Below are positions 1 to 5,398 of a stretch of DNA of 5,398 bases, one piece after another (position 1 is the stretch's first letter; each line of letters starts with the position of its first letter). The notes beneath the pieces are model-generated. The model saw only the letters and a list, made by a program, of their open reading frames with translations. It searched no databases and was not told where the DNA came from. The DNA is taken from the NCBI GenBank assembly GCA_964505935.1, contig CAZDKX010000325.1, positions 1 through 5,398 of the forward strand. Direction: 5' to 3'. This DNA is from JADGQM01 sp964505935 (GTDB lineage Bacteria; Desulfobacterota; Syntrophobacteria; Syntrophobacterales; Syntrophobacteraceae). Both the position numbers and the translations under genes were made by a program.

Positions 1-806
1 CCCATGTCGGCATACAACGCTTCACAGCCCGTGATGCAGAGCACCACGGAACCGAGCACCACGACCCCGTGCAGGTGATGGACGGCAAAGAAATTTACCG
101 CATGGCGCGGATCCACGGCCGCCAATATCCCCGGCACCCGCATCACTTCCATGAGGCCCAGTAAGGCCAGAGCGATGAACCAAAAGATCATGATGGGGCC
201 AAAAATCTTGCCGATGCGCTCCGTTCCCTGGCTCTGAACAAGAAAAAGACCGAGCAGCACACCGCAAGAAATGGGCAAGACAAAAGGCTGGGCTGTCGTG
301 GTGGCCACATTCAGCCCCTCCATCGCCGAGAGTACCGAAATGACCGGGGTGATGAGCCCTTCGCCGCACAGGAGGGCCGCACCAAAGATGGCCAGGAGTC
401 CCAGCTGGTTCACCCGGCGGGGGGAGACGCTCTCTCTCCCCTTGCTCAAAAACAACGCGGCCAGCGCGTAAATCCCGCCCTCCCCATGGTTGTCGGCCCT
501 CAGGATGAACATGACATATTTCACGCTCACCACCATCGTCAGTGACCAGAAAATCAGGGACATGACACCGACGATGTTGTCCGGGGTGATGGTCATGGCG
601 TGCGGACCGTGAAAGCATTCCTTGACGGTGTAGAGAGGGCTGGTGCCGATATCGCCGTACACCACTCCCAGGGCCCCCAGCGCCAGGAGCAGTCTTCTCT
701 TAAGGTCCTGGCGCTCGTTCCGATGACCGTGAGCGGCAGAAAAGGCCGTTGGTGGCAACGCAGACGGGGGCGGCTGCTCCTCATCCGGGTTGGAAGCCAC
801 GTTCAT
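1..806 (-). CDS. kup: Kup-family potassium uptake transporter, N-terminal part (C-terminus beyond left edge)
   Basis: This is an inner-membrane low-affinity potassium transporter of the KUP/HAK/KT family, which by family knowledge takes up K+, probably with protons. The first 268 codons are visible, against roughly 620-680 residues for the family. After a polar, proline-rich cytoplasmic N-terminus (residues 1-37) come the family signatures: GVVYGDIGTSPLY (47-59), DNHGEGG (105-111), GEGLITPVISVLSAMEG in the third hydrophobic segment, and GCEALYADMG at the window edge (about 260 onward). Six hydrophobic segments can be picked out, near residues 40-60, 80-102, 134-162, 174-192, 207-226 and 240-260. 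The ATG at 806-804 is chosen because a strong GGAGG lies six bases upstream and the family's N-terminal pattern follows in frame. The frame is unbroken to the edge. The gene diverges from the diguanylate cyclase gene. The identification is very secure; mechanism and affinity come from the family only. Confidence 0.97.
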   Translation of the reverse strand, partial: MNVASNPDEEQPPPSALPPTAFSAAHGHRNERQDLKRRLLLALGALGVVYGDIGTSPLYTVKECFHGPHAMTITPDNIVGVMSLIFWSLTMVVSVKYVMFILRADNHGEGGIYALAALFLSKGRESVSPRRVNQLGLLAIFGAALLCGEGLITPVISVLSAMEGLNVATTTAQPFVLPISCGVLLGLFLVQSQGTERIGKIFGPIMIFWFIALALLGLMEVMRVPGILAAVDPRHAVNFFAVHHLHGVVVLGSVVLCITGCEALYADM

Positions 807-812
807 GATCAC

Positions 813-817
813 CCTCC
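813..817 (-). promoter_or_regulatory. Shine-Dalgarno of kup
   Basis: On the minus strand GGAGG is followed by a six-base spacer and then ATG at 806. This near-ideal ribosome binding site fixes the kup start. The next in-frame alternative upstream, a GTG at 812-810, directly abuts this site and so is unlikely to be used. Confidence 0.85.
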
Positions 818-1060
818 AAACCATTTCTCGAAAGATTACGCCTGCCGGCAATCCCACCGGAGACGCTCTTCCCATCGAAACCCGCGAGGCCGCCGTCAGG
901 CTTCGACCGCCCCGACAATTCCTCCACCTGGTAACAATACCCCCAACTAGCGGTAAAATGTAAGAAAATTGCCTCCTGCGGCTCCTGGGTAACAGGTCCG
1001 TTGCGGATTGTCAAGCACTTCTCCAGGGCCTTGCCGCTTGGGTATTTCGCAAGCCGGTGT

Positions 1061-1078
1061 CTGAGTTGACAACTTCAG
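1061..1078. repeat. 18-base imperfect palindrome containing TTGACA, possible operator
   Basis: CTGAGTTGACAACTTCAG contains a perfect 11-base core, AGTTG-A-CAACT (1064-1074). If one T at 1074 is bulged out, the flanking CTGA and TCAG also pair. It sits between two divergent genes, as an operator would, and its inner TTGACA matches a sigma-70 -35 hexamer reading toward the cyclase gene, although no -10 box lies at normal spacing. Chance is a real alternative, since a sequence this length will contain some palindromes of this quality. Confidence 0.3.
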
Positions 1079-1165
1079 TACCGCGCTCTCCCGGCGGGAA
1101 TCCAGAGTTCTGACCGTCTCCTGGCGAACGCGGGTTTTCATCCTTAATGAGTGTGTAGTCCGTCG

Positions 1166-1194
1166 TTGCTCATCTTGCTCGGTTTTGCTAGACT
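1166..1194 (+). promoter_or_regulatory. Weak candidate sigma-70 promoter for the diguanylate cyclase gene
   Basis: TTGCTC (1166-1171) and TAGACT (1189-1194) are separated by exactly 17 bases and read toward the cyclase gene. Each matches its consensus hexamer at only about four of six positions. Transcription from here would start near 1201 and give a 5' leader of about 220 bases. It is the best-placed pair I found on the plus strand, but it is not strong. Confidence 0.25.
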
Positions 1195-1421
1195 TTGGCC
1201 GTTTCGACCGCCCGTTCCTGCTCGATTGACACCGTACCATGGCCTCGGTCGACCCCCCGCGAGGGTGCCGGGCCGATACAGAGATCACCGGTCCTGGGAC
1301 GAAGGTGACAGACCTTTTGGCGACGGCGTTTCGGCTGACTTCTCAACAGCCCCACCCTGATCCGGGGCATGGGAGTCCTCTCGCCGAGGAAAGTCTCAGA
1401 CAACAGGAAGAGTTGCCGATC
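1195..1421 (+). other. Long 5' leader of the diguanylate cyclase gene (or N-terminal extension)
   Basis: About 225 bases lie between the candidate promoter and the preferred ATG at 1422. The cyclase reading frame stays open back to a TGA at 1227-1229, with an ATG at 1239, so a 61-residue N-terminal extension is formally possible. Its translation is rich in Pro, Gly and Thr, resembles no domain, and the ATG at 1239 lacks a Shine-Dalgarno. The stretch is GC-rich with some folding potential: CCTCGG at 1243-1248 is complementary to CCGAGG at 1384-1389, and CCC/GGG arms flank CGCGA near 1254-1264. I cannot assign it to a known riboswitch class; the GGCAAA and GACGCAAAGC cores of cyclic di-GMP GEMM riboswitches are absent. 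Confidence 0.4.
1405..1412 (+). promoter_or_regulatory. Shine-Dalgarno-like site deciding the cyclase start
   Basis: AGGAAGAG ends nine bases before the ATG at 1422. It supports that ATG over the in-frame ATG at 1239, which has no purine-rich site in front of it. The match is moderate and the spacing is on the long side of normal. Confidence 0.5.
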
Positions 1422-2447
1422 ATGGGCGACAGCATCGTGAACGCCACAACCGACGAAAACCTCCTCCTGCTAAACTACTCCGCTCGTCTCCTGACCACGG
1501 TCACTTCCCGGGAAAACCTGCTGAACATCGCCGTGGAATGTTTTGCCGATTGTGCCGGCAGCGCATGGACAGGAATCATGACCTTGAGCCCTGACGGCGA
1601 AAGCTTGCGCTGCGAAAGCGTCTTTGCCAACAAGAAGACCATGGCCATGAAGGGTGAGATCGCGGTGGCGGGTTCTCCGCTCGCAGACGTCCTCATCAAC
1701 AAAAGGGTAGGCGAGTACCCCCTGGCAGCCGGCACCCTTTTTCCGCTTCCCGCATTGGCCGCCGAGGAGCAGGCCGGCCGGTGCCTCTGCCTGCCCATGG
1801 TGTCAAGTGACCTCCGCGCGGTCGGGGCAGTCACCATCGCGGTTACCGAAAAGCAGCACCTCGATCTCGAGAACATTCTCCTCCTGCGGATGCTGACCAC
1901 AGTGCTGACCATTTCGCTGGAGAACGCCGCTCTTTTTGCCCAGGTGCTGAAAGACTCCCTCACCGGTGTCTATGTGCGCAAGTACGGTGAAACGCGGTTG
2001 ACCGAAGAACTGGCTAGAATCAGAAGATACCCCGGCTCGGTGGCGCTCGTCTTCTTGGATATCGATCACTTCAAGCAAATCAACGATACCCTGGGCCACC
2101 AGGCCGGCGATGTGGTTTTGCGGGAGTTCGCGCAATCAGCCCTGAGCTGCATCCGCAGAGATATTGATCTGGTGTGCCGCTACGGTGGTGACGAGTTCAT
2201 CGTCATTCTGCTCAATGTCACGCTGGACGAGGCGCATGCCATCGCCGAGAGGATGCGGAGGGAATGCCATAAGCACTTCTCGCGCGAGCCTTTCACCGAC
2301 GTAATGGTCACGGTGACCGGCGGCGTGGCGCTGGCCGACCATCGAAGACCGCTTTCCGTCGAGGAGCTCATCGAGCGGGCTGACTGCATGCTCTACCGGG
2401 CGAAACAGGCAGGCCGCAATCGCATCGAGGCCTGGACGGACGACTAA
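1422..2447 (+). CDS. GAF-GGDEF diguanylate cyclase
   Basis: This soluble 341-residue protein should condense two GTP into cyclic di-GMP. Residues about 20-175 form a GAF-like sensor domain of unknown ligand, joined by a short helix (163-178) to a GGDEF domain (about 175-335). The catalytic domain has LDIDHFKQIND (212-222) with metal-binding D213, the signature RYGGDEF with GGDEF at 255-259, and an RDID inhibitory site at 246-249, exactly five residues before GGDEF as in product-inhibited cyclases. The C-terminal ADCMLYRAKQAGRNR motif is also present. The domain entry reads DSLTGVYVRKYG (178-189), with Val where Asn is common, a variation also known in active family members. There is no transmembrane segment and no EAL or HD-GYP domain. 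An upstream ATG at 1239 would add 61 featureless residues. The gene diverges from kup and converges on the histidine kinase gene. Cyclase activity is confidently inferred; the signal sensed is unknown. Confidence 0.93.
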   Translation: MGDSIVNATTDENLLLLNYSARLLTTVTSRENLLNIAVECFADCAGSAWTGIMTLSPDGESLRCESVFANKKTMAMKGEIAVAGSPLADVLINKRVGEYPLAAGTLFPLPALAAEEQAGRCLCLPMVSSDLRAVGAVTIAVTEKQHLDLENILLLRMLTTVLTISLENAALFAQVLKDSLTGVYVRKYGETRLTEELARIRRYPGSVALVFLDIDHFKQINDTLGHQAGDVVLREFAQSALSCIRRDIDLVCRYGGDEFIVILLNVTLDEAHAIAERMRRECHKHFSREPFTDVMVTVTGGVALADHRRPLSVEELIERADCMLYRAKQAGRNRIEAWTDD

Positions 2448-2488
2448 GCCGGTGATCTCCGGGGGTGACGCCAAGATCCAGCGCGCCC
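2448..2488. other. Convergent 41-base gap
   Basis: The cyclase gene ends at 2447 and the kinase gene ends, reading leftward, at 2489. The gap contains only weak inverted repeats, such as CCGG...CCGG at 2449-2462 and GATCT/AGATC at 2454-2458 and 2474-2478. There is no U-tract in either direction, so I see no convincing intrinsic terminator. Confidence 0.6.
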
Positions 2489-4360
2489 TCAAGCTGCTTT
2501 CAAGTTCTTGGCAATGGCCACGCAAAACCTTGTTCCCTTCGTGGGGGCCGGTTCAATCCAGACCTTCCCGCCATGCTGGGCAGCGATTTCTTTCACGATG
2601 GTCAGCCCAAGCCCGGCCCCTTCAACGCCCCGGGAGGTCTCGTGCCGCTGAAACAGACCGAAGAGCTTCTCCGCATCGGCTCCCTTTATCCCCTGACCGT
2701 TGTCCGCTACCGAGAAGATATGGAAGTCCGCTTCCTCCTCATGGTCGATCCGGATTTCACTGAGTTGTTCACCCCCGTATTTCAGGGCGTTGTCGACCAG
2801 ATTGCGGAAGATCCTGAGCATGGAAAGCCTGTCAGCCATGATCTCCACGTCACGCTCGGGCTCATGCCAAGCGATCTGGCGAATACTCAACCGGGGAGAG
2901 GATTCATCCTTGAGTACCCGGAGGATTTCCTTGAGCCTTATTTCCTGAATAAGCGGCTGGACTTCCTTGGTGGCGATGTAGACGTTGACTTTCTCGATGA
3001 GGGCGGCAATATGCTCCGCCACTCTCAGGATCTGATCACAATACAACCCGCCTTTCTCGTCAAGCACCTCCAAGTATTCCTTATGGAGCCGATTGGCCAA
3101 ACCGTAGATGCCGATGGCCGGGCTTTTGAGATCGTGGGCCATGGAGTAGGCGAAGAGCTTCAGGGCCTCTTCCGCCCGTCGGCGTTCTTCAACCTCGAGC
3201 CGGAGCCGTTCGTTGGTTTCGGCCAGTTCGTTGGTGCGATCGGTTACCAGCTCCTCGAGATGATCGCGATACCTGCGCAATTCCTCTTCCGCCTGCTTGC
3301 GTCCGGTGATATCGCGAATCGACTGGATGGCGCCAATGATGTGCCGGTTCTTGTCCCAGAGGGGAGAAGCCGTTCCCCACAGATAAGCTCCCTTGCCCTG
3401 GTAGGTCTTGGGGACAAAGACTTCGCCATAGACGCCGCCTTCCTTCCTGTCGACGAAATCATAGCGCTCTTCGATGCTCGCTTCACCGCTCATCACCAGA
3501 TCGATCAGGATCGGTCTTCTTTCCCCATAAAACGGGATGGCATAAGCATAATTGCCTTCGCCGAGGATGTCCTGTTTCCTGACCCCCGTCATTTGTTCAA
3601 TGGCGCGATTCCACGCGATGACTTCCTTTTTCTGATCGATCACAAAGGTCGCATCGGGCAGGAAGTCAACGATGTCCTCGAGTCTTTGATAGGCTTTCTG
3701 TAGCGCCTCGTTGGCGCTCTTCCGGGCGCTGGTTTCGAGTAACAGGAGCGCATTGGTCTTGGTCAATTCGGTCGTCCGCTCCGAAATCAGGATTTCCAAC
3801 TGGGAACGATGCCTTGCCAGCTCTTCGTTGGCCCATGCCAGCTCTCTCGTCCGTTCCCGGACCATCTCATCCAGCTCGATCCATGACCGCTGCAGCGTCT
3901 CTTCAGCCTCCTTGCGAGCGGTGATATCGGTGATCACCACAAAGCTTCCCCGGTACCGGCCCTCCCCGTCAAAAAGCGGCTTGGGGGAAATGATCACGGC
4001 CATCTTCCGGCCATCTTGCCTCGTCCAGGCAATCTCGTAGGGATCGGCCCCCCCCAGGCGGCGTTTTGCGGATTCCGCTTCCAGCAACACCCGATTGTCT
4101 TCATCCAGAAAGCGGCTCAACGGGCATCCAATGATTGCTTCCCGGGGATACCCAGACATCTGGCAGAGCCTCTCATTGACGTAGACAATCACATCGTTTT
4201 CGTTCCGGACCAGCATGCCGTCGTTCATGGTTTCCACCAGGCAGCGGTACCGCTCTTCGCTCTCCTGCAGCGCCTCCTTCGCCTCCATGGCCAGCAGGGC
4301 TTCTTTCTCAAGCTCCTTCACGCGCGCTCTCAGTTCCTGGCAAGTCGGTTTCTGCCCCAT
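2489..4360 (-). CDS. Soluble PAS-PAS sensor histidine kinase
   Basis: This 623-residue cytoplasmic histidine kinase has no signal peptide or membrane segment. In order: an N-terminal coiled coil (about 5-38) of the ELRARVKELEKE type; a first PAS domain (about 36-148) ending in the PAC-like VVITDITARK; a coiled coil (about 148-222); a second PAS domain (about 222-353) ending in SIRDITGRKQAEEE; another coiled coil (about 355-400); a HisKA dimerisation domain with phosphoacceptor H409 in SMAHDLKSP; and a HATPase_c domain with N-box NLVDNALKYGG (N520, N524), G1 box DNGQGI (D553) and G2 box GAGLGLTIVK (581-590). All catalytic motifs are intact. There is no receiver domain, so the partner is elsewhere. 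The ATG at 4360 is chosen because AAGAGG lies nine bases upstream; an in-frame TTG at 4462 would add 34 unstructured residues. The gene follows the LuxR-type regulator gene in the same direction, 174 bases downstream. The ligands of the PAS domains cannot be told from sequence. Confidence 0.95.
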   Translation of the reverse strand: MGQKPTCQELRARVKELEKEALLAMEAKEALQESEERYRCLVETMNDGMLVRNENDVIVYVNERLCQMSGYPREAIIGCPLSRFLDEDNRVLLEAESAKRRLGGADPYEIAWTRQDGRKMAVIISPKPLFDGEGRYRGSFVVITDITARKEAEETLQRSWIELDEMVRERTRELAWANEELARHRSQLEILISERTTELTKTNALLLLETSARKSANEALQKAYQRLEDIVDFLPDATFVIDQKKEVIAWNRAIEQMTGVRKQDILGEGNYAYAIPFYGERRPILIDLVMSGEASIEERYDFVDRKEGGVYGEVFVPKTYQGKGAYLWGTASPLWDKNRHIIGAIQSIRDITGRKQAEEELRRYRDHLEELVTDRTNELAETNERLRLEVEERRRAEEALKLFAYSMAHDLKSPAIGIYGLANRLHKEYLEVLDEKGGLYCDQILRVAEHIAALIEKVNVYIATKEVQPLIQEIRLKEILRVLKDESSPRLSIRQIAWHEPERDVEIMADRLSMLRIFRNLVDNALKYGGEQLSEIRIDHEEEADFHIFSVADNGQGIKGADAEKLFGLFQRHETSRGVEGAGLGLTIVKEIAAQHGGKVWIEPAPTKGTRFCVAIAKNLKAA

Positions 4361-4369
4361 TGACGGTCG

Positions 4370-4375
4370 CCTCTT
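4370..4375 (-). promoter_or_regulatory. Shine-Dalgarno of the histidine kinase gene
   Basis: AAGAGG on the minus strand lies nine bases upstream of the ATG at 4360. It supports that start over the in-frame TTG at 4462. Confidence 0.65.
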
Positions 4376-4471
4376 CAGAGTGAATTCATATGCAATCGCT
4401 GCTTCCGGTTGATCGTGCACGTTCCCTTGGCAACAAGGCACGGCTTGGGATTGCGACACCAAAGTGGCTCA

Positions 4472-4499
4472 TTCATATCAGATCGACCACAAGAATGAA
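4472..4499 (-). promoter_or_regulatory. Weak candidate promoter for the histidine kinase gene
   Basis: Reading leftward, TTCATT (4499-4494) is followed after 16 bases by TATGAA (4477-4472), which is preceded by TGA to give an extended -10 of the TGnTATnnn type. The surrounding gap is clearly richer in A and T than the genes, as expected for a promoter. The -35 match is poor, so the kinase could equally be read through from the regulator gene. A second TATGAAT at 4389-4383 has no good -35. Confidence 0.25.
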
Positions 4500-4522
4500 T
4501 GATGGAATCCTGGTGGTATTAT

Positions 4523-4539
4523 GGTGAGATTATCTCACC
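4523..4539. repeat. Perfect 17-bp palindrome spanning the regulator stop codon
   Basis: GGTGAGATTATCTCACC has two perfect 8-base arms around a single central T (4531). It covers the TGA stop of the LuxR-type regulator (4537-4535) and the last codon, and lies 163 bases upstream of the kinase start. As RNA it would form a 7-bp hairpin with a 3-base loop, but no U-tract follows in either direction, so it is a poor intrinsic terminator. It could be a DNA operator, a transcript-end stabilising hairpin or chance. Confidence 0.5.
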
Positions 4540-5398
4540 GTTGTGATAGAGACTTTAAGTAAGATCTGAGGTTTATCTTCTTGTTTCTCAGCCCCAGCTT
4601 GGTGCGGATGTGGAAGCGGTGGGACGATACGGTATTTTCCGAAACGCAGAGCGTTTCCGCGATCTCCTTGGTGGTTTTGCCCTCCTTGATGAGATTGGCG
4701 GCCTGGATTTCCAGGGAAGTGAGGCCGAGGTATTTCTGCGAAAGTCTCTTGGTGAAGGGTGAAGTGAGCTCCTCGATATGGGATTCGAGAATGGTGAGAT
4801 AGGTCATTTGATCCTCACTCAGCCTGCTCTTTCTGAGCTTTTCCAGATAAGGCGCGATGAGGCTCTTCACGTTGTGCAGAATGCTTTCCTCGAGTTCTCG
4901 GCGGTCTTCCTCCCTTTGCTTCAACAAGACTTTCAGGGCGGCATTGAATTCTTCCAGCCGGCGCGTTTTGGCTTTCAGCTCACCGGTGCGCTGATCGACC
5001 AGCCCTTCCAGTTCCTCGTTGACTTTCGTCAGAGCTGCCTCAAGCTGCTTGCGTTCGGTGATATCCACGTTGATCCCGAGGATCCCGCGGGTCGTCTGCT
5101 GGTCGCGAATGGGCGCAACCACATTGTAGTAGCACCTCGCCTCGCCACCGAACTGGTAATGCACCTCGCCTTCGATCAACTCTCCCGCAAAGGCCCGCCG
5201 GTTGTTTTCCTGCCAGACCGCCAGCATGCCCTCGCTGGGGCAGATCTCCTCCGGCCGCTTGCCCAAGATGTCTCCGTAGCGCTCACGGCAGGGGCGGTTC
5301 TGCATGGTGTAGCAGCCGCTCGGACCAAGCGCCCAGAACTCGAACGGAATGCTCTCAATGGTGGCCGAAAGGTGCGCTTTGCTCTCCCGCAGCGCCTC
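4535..5398 (-). CDS. PAS-domain LuxR-type transcriptional regulator, C-terminal part (N-terminus beyond right edge)
   Basis: This is a cytoplasmic one-component regulator in which a PAS domain senses a signal and a LuxR/GerE helix-turn-helix binds DNA. The visible 287 residues start inside an open frame with no start codon, so the N-terminus, which may hold further sensor domains, is off the edge. In order: a PAS domain (about 7-118) ending in a PAC motif, GILGINVDITERKQLE; a long coiled coil (about 119-170); a helical hairpin (about 167-218) containing HNVKSL; and the LuxR domain (about 224-285) with the characteristic LTSLEIQAANLIKEGKTTKEI stretch split here as LTSLEIQAANLI and KEGKTTKEIAE, and recognition helix VSENTVSSHRFHIRTKLGL. 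There is no receiver domain in the visible part. It lies upstream of the histidine kinase gene on the same strand. The domain calls are secure; target genes and ligand are unknown. Confidence 0.93.
   Translation of the reverse strand, partial: EALRESKAHLSATIESIPFEFWALGPSGCYTMQNRPCRERYGDILGKRPEEICPSEGMLAVWQENNRRAFAGELIEGEVHYQFGGEARCYYNVVAPIRDQQTTRGILGINVDITERKQLEAALTKVNEELEGLVDQRTGELKAKTRRLEEFNAALKVLLKQREEDRRELEESILHNVKSLIAPYLEKLRKSRLSEDQMTYLTILESHIEELTSPFTKRLSQKYLGLTSLEIQAANLIKEGKTTKEIAETLCVSENTVSSHRFHIRTKLGLRNKKINLRSYLKSLSQR

Larger units (their letters stand above)
807..1165. other. Divergent intergenic region between kup and the diguanylate cyclase gene
   Basis: No gene is supported in these roughly 360 bases. 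The stretch nearest kup contains an AT-richer patch (about 950-970) that could hold the kup promoter, but no hexamer pair is convincing. Visible elements are: TTGACA reading leftward at 1014-1009; TTGACA reading rightward at 1066-1071, inside an 18-base imperfect palindrome; two related elements CCTGGTAACA (927-936) and CCTGGGTAACA (984-994); and a 5-bp inverted repeat CCGCG/CGCGG at 1081-1085 and 1129-1133. Short open frames on the minus strand here (for example 1014-781) have no recognisable protein features and overlap the kup start. By eye I could not match the kup leader to the cyclic di-AMP riboswitch class known upstream of some potassium transporter genes. Confidence 0.6.

Noticed and set aside
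22..618. A 198-codon minus-strand open frame
   Set aside because: It is an out-of-frame reading of kup. The true kup frame on the same strand carries the family signatures and runs off the left edge.
841..960. Possible cyclic di-AMP (ydaO/yuaA) riboswitch in the kup leader, from a CGAAGCCTGACGGC-like stretch
   Set aside because: The resemblance is limited to a short GC-rich segment. The other conserved segments of that class, such as GGGGTGAAT, and the 5' pairing partner are not found.
781..1288. Minus-strand open frames of 77 and 113 codons in the intergenic region (1014-781 and 1288-947)
   Set aside because: Both lack recognisable domains and neither has clear support from a ribosome binding site. 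One overlaps the well-supported kup start in another frame; the other overlaps the cyclase leader.
1386..1396. GAGGAAAGTCT, which recalls a conserved segment of RNase P RNA
   Set aside because: The match is short, the rest of the RNA is missing, and the cyclase coding region begins 26 bases later.
2465..3703. A 412-codon open frame on the plus strand, antisense to the histidine kinase
   Set aside because: The opposite strand encodes an unmistakable PAS-PAS-HisKA-HATPase protein with all catalytic boxes. The antisense translation has no recognisable domain, and long antisense frames are expected in GC-rich genes.
4425..4438. Small inverted repeat CCTTG-GCAA-CAAGG with a GNRA-type loop upstream of the kinase gene
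   Set aside because: A 5-bp stem is common by chance. It has no U-tract and no supporting context; on the transcribed strand the loop is TTGC rather than GNRA.
4521..4800. Direct repeat of ATGGTGAGAT at 4521-4530 and 4791-4800
   Set aside because: A shared 10-base word is expected by chance in a sequence of this length, and the second copy lies inside coding sequence.

Overview
The window looks like chromosomal DNA of a GC-rich Desulfobacterota (former Deltaproteobacteria), perhaps a Syntrophobacter-like or other sulfate-reducing or syntrophic lineage. This is inferred from two protein styles common there: a soluble PAS/PAS histidine kinase that begins with an 'ELRxRVKELEKE'-type coiled coil, and a PAS regulator ending in a LuxR helix-turn-helix with a GKTTKEIAE core. 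No transposase, integrase, phage gene, CRISPR array, tRNA or rRNA is visible.

Layout, left to right. (1) Positions 1-806, minus strand: the N-terminal 268 residues of a Kup-type potassium uptake transporter; its C-terminal half lies off the left edge. (2) Positions 807-1421: a long divergent intergenic region with the kup ribosome binding site, palindromic and TTGACA-like elements, and a leader of about 225 bases before the next gene. (3) Positions 1422-2447, plus strand: a GAF-GGDEF diguanylate cyclase with intact active and inhibitory sites. (4) A 41-base convergent gap. (5) Positions 2489-4360, minus strand: a soluble PAS-PAS-HisKA-HATPase histidine kinase. (6) Positions 4361-4534: a 174-base gap with the kinase's Shine-Dalgarno, a weak promoter candidate and most of a perfect 17-bp palindrome. 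(7) Positions 4535-5398, minus strand: the C-terminal 287 residues of a PAS-coiled-coil-LuxR transcription factor, whose N-terminus lies off the right edge.

The window is a signalling neighbourhood beside a potassium transporter. The regulator and kinase run in the same direction, regulator first, and may be co-transcribed or a functional pair. Neither visible protein has a receiver domain, so the kinase's phosphoacceptor is elsewhere. The diguanylate cyclase would add cyclic di-GMP output, but nothing visible ties it mechanistically to the other genes.

I do not see a clearly new biological system. The points most worth a second look are a DHp-like helical hairpin with an HNVKSL motif inside the LuxR-type regulator, the 17-bp palindrome across that regulator's stop codon upstream of the kinase, and the long leader of the cyclase gene.
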